Assembly (NCBI GenBank): GCA_021778575.1
Contig: JAJYCH010000194.1
Location: 1 to 7,838 of the forward strand
DNA length: 7,838 nt
Reading direction: 5' to 3'
From: Planctomycetota bacterium
GTDB lineage: Bacteria > Planctomycetota > Planctomycetia > Isosphaerales > Isosphaeraceae
This document shows positions 1 through 6,749 of this stretch, in pieces. A program made the translations under genes and the position numbers. The first letter of the stretch is position 1. Each line of letters opens with the position of its first letter. The notes beneath the pieces were generated by a model. That model made no database searches. It was given only the letters and a program-made list of their open reading frames with translations, and was not told the origin of the DNA.

Positions 1-166
1 TCAGGCCCAGGTCCTCGCGAACCTCGGGGCGGCTGAGCAGGAACAACGGGGCAACCCGGGTTCCTCGCGACTCGTCGGGCAACGACCAGGAATCGGCCAG
101 AGCCGGGCTCAACAAGATCCCCAGGCCAAGTAGCGGGACCAGGGCGAACGTCGTTCCTTGACGCAT
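1..166 (-). CDS. Exported protein of unknown function, N-terminal part only (runs off left edge)
   Basis: The first 55 codons of a minus-strand gene are present, starting at the ATG at 166-164 and leaving the window without a stop. The start is well supported: AAGGAGG sits 7 bases upstream. Residues 1-24 look like a signal peptide, with a short basic start (MRQG), a hydrophobic core (FALVPLLGLGILL) and a small-residue exit (SPALA), so the product is probably exported. The last residues seen, PEVREDLGL, resemble the opening of a helical LTxxQ-like module. The neighbouring protein encoded at 1550-339 has a similar stretch, AVQEDLKID. I infer, weakly, that the two are distant relatives. The gene lies 173 bases after its upstream neighbour, with a terminator-like hairpin between them, so it is probably a separate transcription unit or depends on readthrough. 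The function cannot be named from this fragment. Confidence 0.75.
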   Translation of the reverse strand, partial: MRQGTTFALVPLLGLGILLSPALADSWSLPDESRGTRVAPLFLLSRPEVREDLGL

Positions 167-211
167 GGGACGGCCTCCTTTTGCCGGACGGTGAGCACGA
201 TCTCTTGGGCG

Positions 212-261
212 AAAAACGACGAAGGGGGTGGATGCCGGTCAAGGCCATCCAACCCCCGTCG
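212..261 (-). terminator. Rho-independent terminator after the Gly/Pro-rich secreted protein gene
   Basis: Reading the minus strand, an imperfect hairpin pairs 246-261 with 217-234. Its inner stem is CATCC/GGATG plus ACCCCC/GGGGGT, and its outer stem is CGAC/GTCG, with small bulges and a loop of about 11 bases (235-245). Five T residues (216-212) follow immediately. This lies 78 bases beyond the stop of the 1550-339 gene and 45 bases before the next start at 166, so it could terminate the first gene or act as an attenuator for the second. Confidence 0.65.
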
Positions 262-338
262 TTATACGTCAGACCGGAAAATCGGGGAAGCTCAGACACC
301 CAGATCCGAGCTTGTTTCCCGTTCGCGAACCGTTCGGA

Positions 339-1550
339 TCAGTTGTCGCCCCGGCTGCCGGCCAGACCACCCTTGCGGGTCGCACTGGTCGTCGACTTCG
401 CGGCGGGGGTGTCCGTGGGCGGCGTGGCGGCCTTGGCGTCGGCCGTGGCCGTGGCACCGGGACCACCCGGGGCACCAGGTCCACCAGGACTACCCGGTCC
501 ACCGGGTCCGTTGTTCGTCCGGAGCTTGGCGAGGTCGAACGGAGCGCCGATCATCTTCTCGTAGGCGGCCTTTTGCGACTTGGTCAGAACCTTGCCGATG
601 GCGGCCATGGTCGAGGCCGTGTTCTGGGTCTGAAGATCCTGCATCGCCTGGCCCAGCCTGGCCTGCGTGGCCTCGTCGAGGTTCCGCATGTTGGGGAACC
701 CACCGCGACCACGTCCGCCGCCGTTGTTCCCGCCATTATTGTCGGGGGGAACGATCGAGGCGAAAAGCTCCATCCGGGCCGTGTTCTGGGCCTGTCGCAG
801 CTCAGTGTTGATGGTGTTGATCTCGGCGAGCTGTTCCTCGCTCAGACCGAGCTTGGCGACAACTTCCTGGTTCGGGCTGGTGAACGCCCGCGACCCTTCG
901 AGCTGGAGCTGAATCTGCTTGAGGCGAGCCTTCTGCTGGGTGCTGAGCAGCTTGAGCAGCTTGGTGTCGACCTGAACGGCCAGGGCGTCCATGGCCAGAG
1001 TCATCATCTGGCGTTCGATCTGCTGGTTGCCGCCGCGCCCCCCTCGACCGCCACCGTTGTTGTTGTTGTTCACGGTGTTCAGGGTCTTGGGATCAACCAT
1101 GATGCCCTGCGCGGCAAGCTGCTCGGCCAGAGCGGCGTTCTGCTGGGCTGCGGCCTGGGCCGCCATCGCCTGCGCTTGCTTGGTGATGATCTCGCGGCGT
1201 TTGGTCCGTTCCTTGACCGCGTCTTCGCCGAGGCTCTTGATCTTGGCCTTGGTCTTGTCGTCGATCTTCAGGTCTTCCTGCACGGCGTCGATCTGGACCA
1301 GCCGCTCGACCGAGTCGTTCGCCGGACCATTGCCCCGACCACCAAAACCACCCGGTCCGCCGAAACCACCAAAACCACCCGGTCCGCCGAAACCACCCGG
1401 TCCACCCGGTCCACCCGGTCCACCCGGTGCGCCAGGTCCACCCGGTGCGCCGCCCGGAGCCGCCTTGGTTGTGTTCTGGCCATGGGCCAAGGGAGCAGCG
1501 ACAACAGCGAAGAGCACCAGGCTCGCCGCGAAAGACCATCGAGTCAGCAT
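339..1550 (-). CDS. Secreted Gly/Pro-rich (collagen-like) protein with LTxxQ-like helical modules, 403 aa
   Basis: I place the start at the ATG at 1550-1548 because AAGGAG lies 6 bases upstream and a clean signal peptide follows (residues 1 to about 24, ending APLAHG). An in-frame ATG 27 codons earlier would bury that signal. Residues 32-72 are a collagen-like PGG/FGG repeat. Residues 80-150 are a charged, then Ala/Gln-rich helix (AVQEDLKID at 89-97). Then come an Asn run (161-165), a GGGRGGRGG linker and a second helical stretch with LSTQQKARLKQI (202-213) and LGLSEEQLAEIN (234-245). A further Asn/Gly/Arg linker is followed by LTKSQKAAYEKMIGAPFDL (322-340), a second PGG stretch (348-365) and a Thr/Ala tail. 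The repeated L-[ST]-x-x-Q pattern recalls LTxxQ (Spy/CpxP-like) periplasmic proteins, but that is a resemblance, not an assignment. Export is a firm inference; the role is unknown. A promoter-like pair lies at 1604-1631 and a terminator at 212-261. Confidence 0.85.
   Translation of the reverse strand: MLTRWSFAASLVLFAVVAAPLAHGQNTTKAAPGGAPGGPGAPGGPGGPGGPGGFGGPGGFGGFGGPGGFGGRGNGPANDSVERLVQIDAVQEDLKIDDKTKAKIKSLGEDAVKERTKRREIITKQAQAMAAQAAAQQNAALAEQLAAQGIMVDPKTLNTVNNNNNGGGRGGRGGNQQIERQMMTLAMDALAVQVDTKLLKLLSTQQKARLKQIQLQLEGSRAFTSPNQEVVAKLGLSEEQLAEINTINTELRQAQNTARMELFASIVPPDNNGGNNGGGRGRGGFPNMRNLDEATQARLGQAMQDLQTQNTASTMAAIGKVLTKSQKAAYEKMIGAPFDLAKLRTNNGPGGPGSPGGPGAPGGPGATATADAKAATPPTDTPAAKSTTSATRKGGLAGSRGDN
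456..509 (-). repeat. PGG-coding repeat, C-terminal copy
   Basis: This is a degenerate 9-base-periodic stretch inside the secreted-protein gene. It encodes residues 348-365, a Gly-Pro-Gly run with Ser and Ala substitutions. It mirrors the N-terminal repeat at 1335-1457, so the helical core of the protein is flanked on both sides by collagen-like segments. Confidence 0.8.
1335..1457 (-). repeat. PGG/FGG-coding tandem repeats, including a perfect 27-bp duplication
   Basis: Two nested repeat types encode residues 32-72 of the secreted protein. A 9-base unit, CCGGGTGGA (Pro-Gly-Gly), recurs in tandem over about 1392-1430. Next to it, 1338-1391 is an exact head-to-tail duplication of a 27-base unit encoding FGGPGGFGG twice (residues 54-71). 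The exactness at the DNA level, including the alternating TTC and TTT codons for Phe, indicates recent slippage or unequal exchange rather than long-term selection on protein sequence alone. Confidence 0.9.
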
Positions 1551-1875
1551 GGAACGCTCCTTCGGTTTGGGGCGGCTCGAACCGGAGTACCACGCCAGAT
1601 TGGATGGTAACATGGAAGCCGGGCCGGTCAACGATGTGACGCAAACAACGATTCGATAAGCTTAATCAGCGTCAACGGTATCGTCGATGTCCCAAATATC
1701 TTGGGAGGGTCGAACAATGAGCCCGGTCGCAACGTAGCTCGATCGAAAAATCGCTGGAACGAGGTTCGCGAAACAGCCCTAAACCACATGGAGACAATCG
1801 CTTGAGGCAAATCAGAAAGTTCCCGCCGGTTTCTGTCTGATCGGCTCCGGAATCGTGTTGGACCCGTCCGGTTTT
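1551..1875. other. Intergenic region between the Ig-domain gene and the secreted-protein gene
   Basis: No supportable gene lies here; the reading frames that cross it are extensions of neighbouring-gene shadows. The left part holds the promoter-like pair described separately. Near 1820-1845 there is a small inverted repeat (CAGAAA/TTTCTG, 11-base loop) downstream of the Ig-domain gene, but no T-run follows it, so I do not call it a terminator. Confidence 0.6.
1604..1631 (-). promoter_or_regulatory. Possible sigma70-type promoter for the secreted-protein gene
   Basis: On the minus strand TTGACC (1631-1626) is followed, after a 16-base spacer, by TACCAT (1609-1604), which matches TATAAT at four of six positions. 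Transcription would begin near 1597, giving a leader of about 47 bases before the ATG at 1550. A second TTGACG lies upstream at 1675-1670 without a good -10 partner. This is motif matching only. Confidence 0.3.
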
Positions 1876-2625
1876 TCAACCAAACGAGCGGGTGAGCCAG
1901 AGGGCGAGAATGACGGCCGAGCCCACCGTGGACAGTCGAAGCAGGTTCCGGTAGACGAAGAATCGCCGACGGGTGGCGGGGGCTTCGTCGGGGTCGGCCT
2001 GGCTGAGTCCTCGTCGTTCGAGCGAGCCCAGCATGTTCATCCCCACCAGGTGAATCAGGGTCAGAACGAGGAATCCGAATCCCTGGTCGAACCACTCGCG
2101 CCAGGGGATTGGCGGCAGGGCGGGTCGCCATTTTGACGGAAAAGTGAGCGGCTGATCCGGCTGATAAATCGCCAGGCGGGTGGGGCTGGCGACCTGGTCG
2201 GAGGTATCGGCGGCTTTGAGGACGAGCCCGACCGGTTCGGGAGTTCCTTTTCGAGGCGTGCCGCAGAGCAACCCCGTGGCCGGGTCGAGTTGCAGCCCCT
2301 CGGGCAGCGTGCCCTCGATCATCCAGCGGACCGGACCTCGGCCACCGGTCGACGCCAGGGCGACGGCGTAGGGCCGACCGGCGATCGCCTCGGGCAGATC
2401 GGCGGGCGTGGTGATCGCCAGCGGCAGGGCCACCTGTTCCCCGGCGAGCTTTTCCGACGACGGCAAGTCGATCGCCTTGGGCAATAGCGCCATGATGACC
2501 ATCGTCAGCAAGAGGATGAACAGCAACGCCCCGGTGAGCTTGGTCACGACGACGGCGACGAACGAATCCTCGCCCGACCCACCGAATTCCATGCCGCCAT
2601 GTCCGCCCCGTCTCGACCGTCGCAT
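1876..2625 (-). CDS. Three-span membrane protein with a putative Ig (He_PIG-like) domain, 249 aa
   Basis: The start at 2625 is supported by GGAGG 10 bases upstream; a later ATG (residue 12) has only a weak ribosome site. Residues 1-20 are basic and Gly-rich, then a strong membrane segment runs from about 22 to 49 (starting SFVAVVV, ending IMALLP, with Lys29 inside). Residues about 68-154 match the He_PIG style of Ig fold: IAGRPYAVALASTGG, then RWMIEGTLPEGLQLDPATG and CGTP. Two more hydrophobic segments lie at about 181-200 and 229-245, separated by an Arg-rich loop (RRRFF). By the positive-inside rule the Ig domain would be outside the cytoplasm. The single N-terminal anchor preceded by an acidic pair (GED) resembles ExbD/TolR or DUF2149 anchors, so a partnership with a TolQ-like channel is possible but unproven. 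The gene is separated from the upstream DUF1559 gene by a strong terminator and so has its own promoter or depends on readthrough. Function unknown. Confidence 0.85.
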   Translation of the reverse strand: MRRSRRGGHGGMEFGGSGEDSFVAVVVTKLTGALLFILLLTMVIMALLPKAIDLPSSEKLAGEQVALPLAITTPADLPEAIAGRPYAVALASTGGRGPVRWMIEGTLPEGLQLDPATGLLCGTPRKGTPEPVGLVLKAADTSDQVASPTRLAIYQPDQPLTFPSKWRPALPPIPWREWFDQGFGFLVLTLIHLVGMNMLGSLERRGLSQADPDEAPATRRRFFVYRNLLRLSTVGSAVILALWLTRSFG

Positions 2626-2793
2626 GGGCTTTCGGCCTCCGTTTGAAGATCGGGGATCGATCGAAGCCGCCGGGTCATCCCAGGACCGACGGCTCTCGAC
2701 AAGATCGGTCCGCCGCGACCCCGAACTTCAGCATAATTCTCAGAAACCGCAAGACCAGTCGTTTTTATCGCGGGCATTCCTCGGACGTCGGCC

Positions 2794-2851
2794 AAAAATC
2801 ATCCCCTCGATCCTGGCGGCGGCCGTCCGCCAGGATCGAGGGGCATTTTTT
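2794..2851. terminator. Strong bidirectional rho-independent terminator
   Basis: A perfect 17-bp stem pairs 2803-2819 with 2827-2843 around a 7-base loop. On the minus strand five T residues (2798-2794) follow after four bases; on the plus strand six T residues (2846-2851) follow after two bases. It lies about 45 bases beyond the stop of the second DUF1559 gene and is its natural end. I see no plus-strand gene upstream that would need the other direction. The remaining part of the gap up to 2626 holds no gene. Confidence 0.92.
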
Positions 2852-2889
2852 GCTGAGGATCGGTCGTCGGTCGATGCCGACGGTTCTGA

Positions 2890-4038
2890 TCAATACTGGT
2901 CGGCCGAGGTGATCTCGCCGCCGTTGACGGAGCCGAGGGCCCGCCAGGTGACCGGGTTGATCGTGTTCTTGATGAAGTGGACGCTGCCGTCGGCGAACAG
3001 GGTGTTCACACCACCGGAGTGCCTGCTGCTGGCCGCGAGCGACATGTAGGTCGGGCCGCCATCGTTCTCGTCCACCGAGTCCCAATCCATCGGCACGTTC
3101 TGGCCGCCGTTGGAAGATCCGGTCGCCTTGCTGACGGCCGAGACATTCGAGTTGGGCGTCACGGCGGTGGTGAAGCCCGAGTAGTAGACGCCGCCGTCGC
3201 ACCAGCGAGTGTGACCGATCGGCCCACCGGCCTTGATTTTGCCGCTCGCGGTGCTGCACGAGCCAATCAACGACTGAAGCGCGGCGATCGAATTCGGGCC
3301 GGGGGCCGGAATGTTGTACGGGCTCCAGGAGCCCACCGAGGCATCCGACGGCGACGATCCTGCCGACAGACAGCTCCGAAACTGACCATGACCGATCAAG
3401 CCCTCGGAGGCCATCAAGGTGTTGCTCAGTCCATCGGTCACTTCGGCGATCTTCCGCGAATAGTTCGGGCCGAACAGCGTCCGGTTCTGCGGGCCGACCG
3501 TGTTGGTCGCACCCCAGTTGATCGAATAAACGTACCAGTCGCCATCACAGGTGCCGTAGCTGGTCGTCGCCGACCCGGTTCCGCCGAGCGTGGAATCGTT
3601 GATGTGCGAGCCGGGATCGCTCGGGCAGTAGAGGAACGAGAGCGGGGTAGTGGAGACGGTCGTGTTGGACGGGTCGTCGTAGGTTGCGGCGAAGTTGATC
3701 GAGCCGTAGAGATTCCCTTGTTCGAGGAAGGGAAAGGCCCGGGCGATGGGGCTCCACGACGACACGAACGCAAACGTCCCCGGAGGACCGGTGAGGGCCG
3801 GGATCTGGACTCCCGTCATCGGGAAGGCACCGTTGGTGCTTTCATAGTTGTGGAAAGCCAACCCAAATTGCTTCAGGTTGTTGACGCACTGGGCGCGCCG
3901 GGCCGCTTCGCGGGCGGCCTGCACGGCCGGCAGGAGCAAGGCGATAAGAACAGCGATGATCGCGATCACCACCAGCAGCTCAATGAGCGTGAAGCCGCGA
4001 GCCGGTTGCGACCGCAGCTTCAGACGAGAGGGAATCAT
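2890..4038 (-). CDS. DUF1559 pseudopilin-like protein with H-X9-DG domain (second tandem copy), 382 aa
   Basis: The protein opens [15 protein letters not shown], then [16 protein letters not shown], a type IV prepilin signal: cleavage is expected after Gly15, giving a mature N-terminal Phe with Glu at +5 (Glu20) and a hydrophobic helix at about 17-37. [21 protein letters not shown] follows, the hallmark of DUF1559. Further blocks are CPSDPGSH, a DGDWYV/NWG region and, near the C-terminus, His340 with Asp-Gly at 350-351 (H-X9-DG). The family is greatly expanded in planctomycetes. Its members are presumed to be processed by a prepilin peptidase and exposed or secreted, but their individual roles are not known. 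I chose the ATG at 4038 because GAGGA lies exactly 10 bases upstream, as in the sister gene; an in-frame ATG at 4089 would add 17 atypical residues. Relative to the copy at 5159-4086 it carries an insertion rich in Ser/Asn/Val before the [12 protein letters not shown] block. It is probably co-transcribed with that copy and ends at the 2794-2851 terminator. Confidence 0.95.
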   Translation of the reverse strand: MIPSRLKLRSQPARGFTLIELLVVIAIIAVLIALLLPAVQAAREAARRAQCVNNLKQFGLAFHNYESTNGAFPMTGVQIPALTGPPGTFAFVSSWSPIARAFPFLEQGNLYGSINFAATYDDPSNTTVSTTPLSFLYCPSDPGSHINDSTLGGTGSATTSYGTCDGDWYVYSINWGATNTVGPQNRTLFGPNYSRKIAEVTDGLSNTLMASEGLIGHGQFRSCLSAGSSPSDASVGSWSPYNIPAPGPNSIAALQSLIGSCSTASGKIKAGGPIGHTRWCDGGVYYSGFTTAVTPNSNVSAVSKATGSSNGGQNVPMDWDSVDENDGGPTYMSLAASSRHSGGVNTLFADGSVHFIKNTINPVTWRALGSVNGGEITSADQY

Positions 4039-4085
4039 GAGAGGGGAATCCTCAAAAGGTAACGAGCCAGGAACGAGATCGGATA

Positions 4086-5159
4086 TCAATAGGAATCCGC
4101 AGAGATCACTTCGCCGCCGTTGATCGTGCCCAAGGCCCGGAAGGTGACACCACTCACCGTGTTCTTGATGAAGTGGACGCTACCATCGGCGAACAGCATA
4201 TTGACGCCACCCGAATGATTGCTGCTGGGCGACAACGACATGTAGGTCGGGCCGCCGTCGTTCTCGTCGACCCAGTCCCAGTCGATCGGCTGATTCGGAG
4301 GATTGGCCACCGTCACGCCCGAATAATAAACACCGCCGTTGGCCCAGCGGGTGTGGCCGATCGGAGTGGCTGGGCCGTTGGCGCATGAGGCGATCAGCGT
4401 CTGGAGCGCCGCGAGCGAGTTCGCGCCGGGAAGCGGCGTGTTGGTCGGGCTCCACGTGCCCGCCGTAGCGTCGCTGGGGGGAGTCCCCGGAGAACTGCTG
4501 CAATGGCGGGCCTGGAGGTGTCCGATCAACCCTTCGCCGATCGAGAACGTGTTGCTCAGACCGTCGGTCACCTCGGCGATCCGTCGCGAATAGTTCGGCC
4601 CGAACATCGCCCGGTTTTGCGGCCCGGGGGTGTTGGTTGATCCCCAGTTTACGGAGAAAACGTACCAGTCGCCGTCCACCGTGCCATAGCTCGTGGTGGC
4701 GTCGCCCGTCCCGCCCATCGCGGCGGTGTCGAAATGTGAACCCGGATCGCTCGGACAGAACAGAAAGCTCAGCGTCAACTGGGTGACCGTGTTGTTCGGT
4801 CCCTTTTGATAACTGTAGTCGAAATTGATCGAGTTGAAGGCCGTGCCCTGTTCCATGAAAGGCAACGCTCTGGCGAAAGCGCTCCAGGAGGAGACCACCG
4901 AGAACGATCCCGCCGCGCCGGTCGGCGAGGGAATCAGAATCGTGGTCATCGGGAACGCACCCACCGAACTCTCATAATTCGCCATCGACAGGCCGAGTTG
5001 CTTCAGATTATTGACGCACTGGGTCCGGCGGGCCGCCTCGCGAGCCGCCTGGACGGCGGGCAAGAGCAAGGCGATCAGAACCGCGATGATCGCAATCACC
5101 ACCAGCAACTCGATCAACGTGAAACCGCGGCGCGGCCGGGCCAAACGGGGCGAACACAT
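4086..5159 (-). CDS. DUF1559 pseudopilin-like protein with H-X9-DG domain (first tandem copy), 357 aa
   Basis: It has the same architecture as the downstream copy: [12 protein letters not shown], then [16 protein letters not shown] with predicted prepilin cleavage after Gly12, a hydrophobic helix at about 14-34, [21 protein letters not shown], a CPSDPGSH block, and His315 with Asp-Gly at 325-326 (H-X9-DG) near the C-terminus. The start at 5159 is favoured because GAGGA sits 10 bases upstream, matching the sister gene; the open frame continues 72 codons further upstream with no family resemblance. The stop is 47 bases before the next start, with no terminator between, so the two form an operon. 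Long identical stretches (for example GPQNR, FGPNYSR and [11 protein letters not shown]) show a tandem duplication followed by divergence in loops. No clear promoter was found. A TAGAAT box (5227-5222) upstream lacks a good -35, and two TTGTCA repeats lie at about 5201-5214. Confidence 0.95.
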   Translation of the reverse strand: MCSPRLARPRRGFTLIELLVVIAIIAVLIALLLPAVQAAREAARRTQCVNNLKQLGLSMANYESSVGAFPMTTILIPSPTGAAGSFSVVSSWSAFARALPFMEQGTAFNSINFDYSYQKGPNNTVTQLTLSFLFCPSDPGSHFDTAAMGGTGDATTSYGTVDGDWYVFSVNWGSTNTPGPQNRAMFGPNYSRRIAEVTDGLSNTFSIGEGLIGHLQARHCSSSPGTPPSDATAGTWSPTNTPLPGANSLAALQTLIASCANGPATPIGHTRWANGGVYYSGVTVANPPNQPIDWDWVDENDGGPTYMSLSPSSNHSGGVNMLFADGSVHFIKNTVSGVTFRALGTINGGEVISADSY

Positions 5160-5355
5160 GAGCGGAATGTCCTCGGAGAGGGTCGATTTCTCAATGACAA
5201 GATGACAATAAACGAGAGTGGATTCTACCGACCCATGATGAAGAACAGACGAAGAAGACGTGATTTTTTCCGGAAAGTATTGGGTCGGCGCGCGCCGATG
5301 CCGCAAGCCCCGGATACGGAGGGGCCGTCGCCCATGACCCGACCCGGTGGGCCGG

Positions 5356-5562
5356 GTCATCGTCAAAGTCCGCATCGGAGAGAATGGTCGTCATTCCCTT
5401 GGCGGACCCGGGAATCCGACGTTCCCGACGTTCGACAGGCTCGCCCACGATCCGGACGATCATTCATTCGACAGAAATGATGATCTGTTCCTTCGCTTTC
5501 GCTAAACCACCGATCAGCTCGGGCAGCTTCGCCCGAGCTTCTTCGATCGTGGTCGTGGTCGT
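5356..5562 (-). pseudogene. Relic of a Phd/YefM-family antitoxin gene
   Basis: On the minus strand one frame reads TTTTTIEEARAKLPELIGGL and continues AKAKEQIIISVE to a TGA at 5466-5464. The same frame then resumes with MIVRIVGEPVERRERRIPGS, followed by [16 protein letters not shown]. The first part matches the N-terminal pattern of Phd/YefM antitoxins (a Thr/Ile-start strand, then EARAKLPELI). The second matches their tail (xPVxR, then RRIPGSAKGM and an acidic end). The gene appears dead: the expected ATG before TTIEEA is absent (an upstream in-frame TAA comes before any ATG), a stop interrupts the middle where the usual NxRPVA motif is altered, and the acidic C-terminus trails into unrelated sequence. 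No PIN-domain or RelE-like toxin is visible beside it. A restart at the ATG at 5463 could still give a C-terminal fragment, but that would lack the DNA-binding half. The homology call is from memory of family patterns. Confidence 0.6.
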
Positions 5563-5651
5563 GGGGCAGCTCCCGTTGCTCGCGTCCTGGTCCAGTGCTC
5601 GCCCGCCCCAACAGCTCCGATTTGATTATTTGATTTTCGCATTACTCGGGC

Positions 5652-6749
5652 TCAGGCCGCGTCGGTGTCCTGCGAGACCACGGGATAGGTGCTGAATGTT
5701 CGCTTGACGATACTTCGATAGAGCGCGTTGCCTTGTTCCATGCTCACGTTGAGCAGGTCGAGAGCGTCCTTGAGGCTGTGGAGTGTCTTGGCGAGCTGCT
5801 CCTGGCTGGCGCGGCTGGAACGCTCGAACGAGGTCGCCCACGACTGCGAGAGCCCTTCGATCGCCAGGGTCGTCCGGTCCAGACCTTGCTTGATCTCTTC
5901 GAGCGGCTGAGCGGTTGGCTCGACGTTGGTCATCGCCACCTCGATCCGCCCGAGAATTCCGACGCCTCGGCGGACACCATCGTCCAGCGCGCCCAGCTTG
6001 GCCAGGTCGCCGCCGACCCGGTAGATCGCCTGGGCCCCCTCGTGAAGCCCCGAGAGCGCCAGCGGCAGCCGATCGACCGACGCCGCGAATCGTTCGACGT
6101 GCGGACCAAGCCCGTCCCCCATCCGCTCGCAGAGTTCGCGCAATGATCGGGTCGCCGGTTCGAGAGCCTCGATCAGGTCGCGCCTCATCGCCTCCAGGTG
6201 CGGTGCCAGCGCCTCCGAAACACCGGCGGCCAGCGGGTGCTCCTGGTTCGCGCCGACCTTCGGCAAGACCATCTCCACCACCCAGCGGTCGACCCGGCCC
6301 AATTGATCTTCCGACCGCTTGTAAACCAGAGTTTGCACCAGCATCAGCGCAGCGCTCAGAAACAGCGCCAGCAGCGTGCTGTCGAACGCCACCTGCAAGG
6401 CCGAGGTCACGCTCGTCAGGTTACTCATGAACCCATCCAGGTTCTTGACCATCGGCAAGACCAGGCTGATGTTCATGAGCGCCTTCGAGATCCCCTCGAC
6501 CGTGCCGATGAAGCCGATCACCGGCAGCAGATAGAGGATATACTTGGGCAAGGTGAACCGGCCCGCCGCCTGCTCCTGGTCCAGCCCCGACGCCTCGCGA
6601 TTGACCTCCATCAACTGGCTGACCGAGGCCGACTTGCTCTCGTCGGCGAACCGGGCGAGCTGGCGAACCCGCCCCGGCAAGACCCGACTGTCCCCCGGCT
6701 CGATCGCCCCGGCCTTGATCACGCCCGGCCCTTTGGTCGCGATCCAGCC
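5652..6749 (-). CDS. MotA/TolQ/ExbB-type proton channel family protein, main part after a frameshift
   Basis: This frame holds most of an ExbB/TolQ-like protein: 365 codons that continue the 7000-6719 segment in the -1 frame. In the reconstructed protein of 449 residues, a soluble stretch (about 85-152) leads to a membrane segment at about 154-174 with the family signature LPVIGFIGTVEGI. A second follows at about 202-227 (VTSALQVAFDSTLLALFLSAAL). TolQ/ExbB/MotA proteins form inner-membrane pentamers that use the ion gradient to drive a partner (TolR, ExbD or MotB). After the last span come about 220 residues predicted to be mostly helical, longer than in classical ExbB and suggestive of a cytoplasmic coiled-coil tail. 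No recognisable ExbD/TolR/MotB gene is adjacent. The open frame extends up to 6851, but upstream of about 6749 it is a shadow of the other frame, so I begin it there. The end at 5652 is a TGA. Whether the protein is made depends on the frame break. Confidence 0.8.
   Translation of the reverse strand, partial: GWIATKGPGVIKAGAIEPGDSRVLPGRVRQLARFADESKSASVSQLMEVNREASGLDQEQAAGRFTLPKYILYLLPVIGFIGTVEGISKALMNISLVLPMVKNLDGFMSNLTSVTSALQVAFDSTLLALFLSAALMLVQTLVYKRSEDQLGRVDRWVVEMVLPKVGANQEHPLAAGVSEALAPHLEAMRRDLIEALEPATRSLRELCERMGDGLGPHVERFAASVDRLPLALSGLHEGAQAIYRVGGDLAKLGALDDGVRRGVGILGRIEVAMTNVEPTAQPLEEIKQGLDRTTLAIEGLSQSWATSFERSSRASQEQLAKTLHSLKDALDLLNVSMEQGNALYRSIVKRTFSTYPVVSQDTDAA

Noticed and set aside
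1335..1457. A CRISPR-like or other spaced repeat array
   Set aside because: The repeats are contiguous 9- and 27-base units in frame with a protein and have no spacers.
228..1610. A 460-codon plus-strand open frame antisense to the secreted-protein gene
   Set aside because: It has a low-complexity Arg/Thr/Gly composition, no ribosome site and no family resemblance. The minus strand has a signal peptide, a good Shine-Dalgarno sequence and coherent helices. It is a high-GC shadow.
2977..4062. A 361-codon plus-strand open frame antisense to the second DUF1559 gene
   Set aside because: It is an Arg/Gly/Ala-rich shadow of an unmistakable DUF1559 coding region on the other strand.
5334..5360. An inverted repeat (ATGACCCG/CGGGTCAT, with an alternative 7-bp inner stem)
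   Set aside because: No T-run follows on either strand, and it sits at the end of the antitoxin relic. It could be a small extragenic repeat, but a single copy gives no support.
5464..5466. TGA within the antitoxin-like frame as a recoded (selenocysteine or readthrough) codon
   Set aside because: The start codon is also missing and the tail is degraded, so decay explains everything. No SECIS-like structure or family precedent was apparent.
5517..5538. A perfect 8-bp hairpin (GCTCGGGC/GCCCGAGC, 6-base loop)
   Set aside because: It falls in the codons for ARAKLPE of the antitoxin relic and has no T-run, so it is a by-product of coding sequence, not a terminator.
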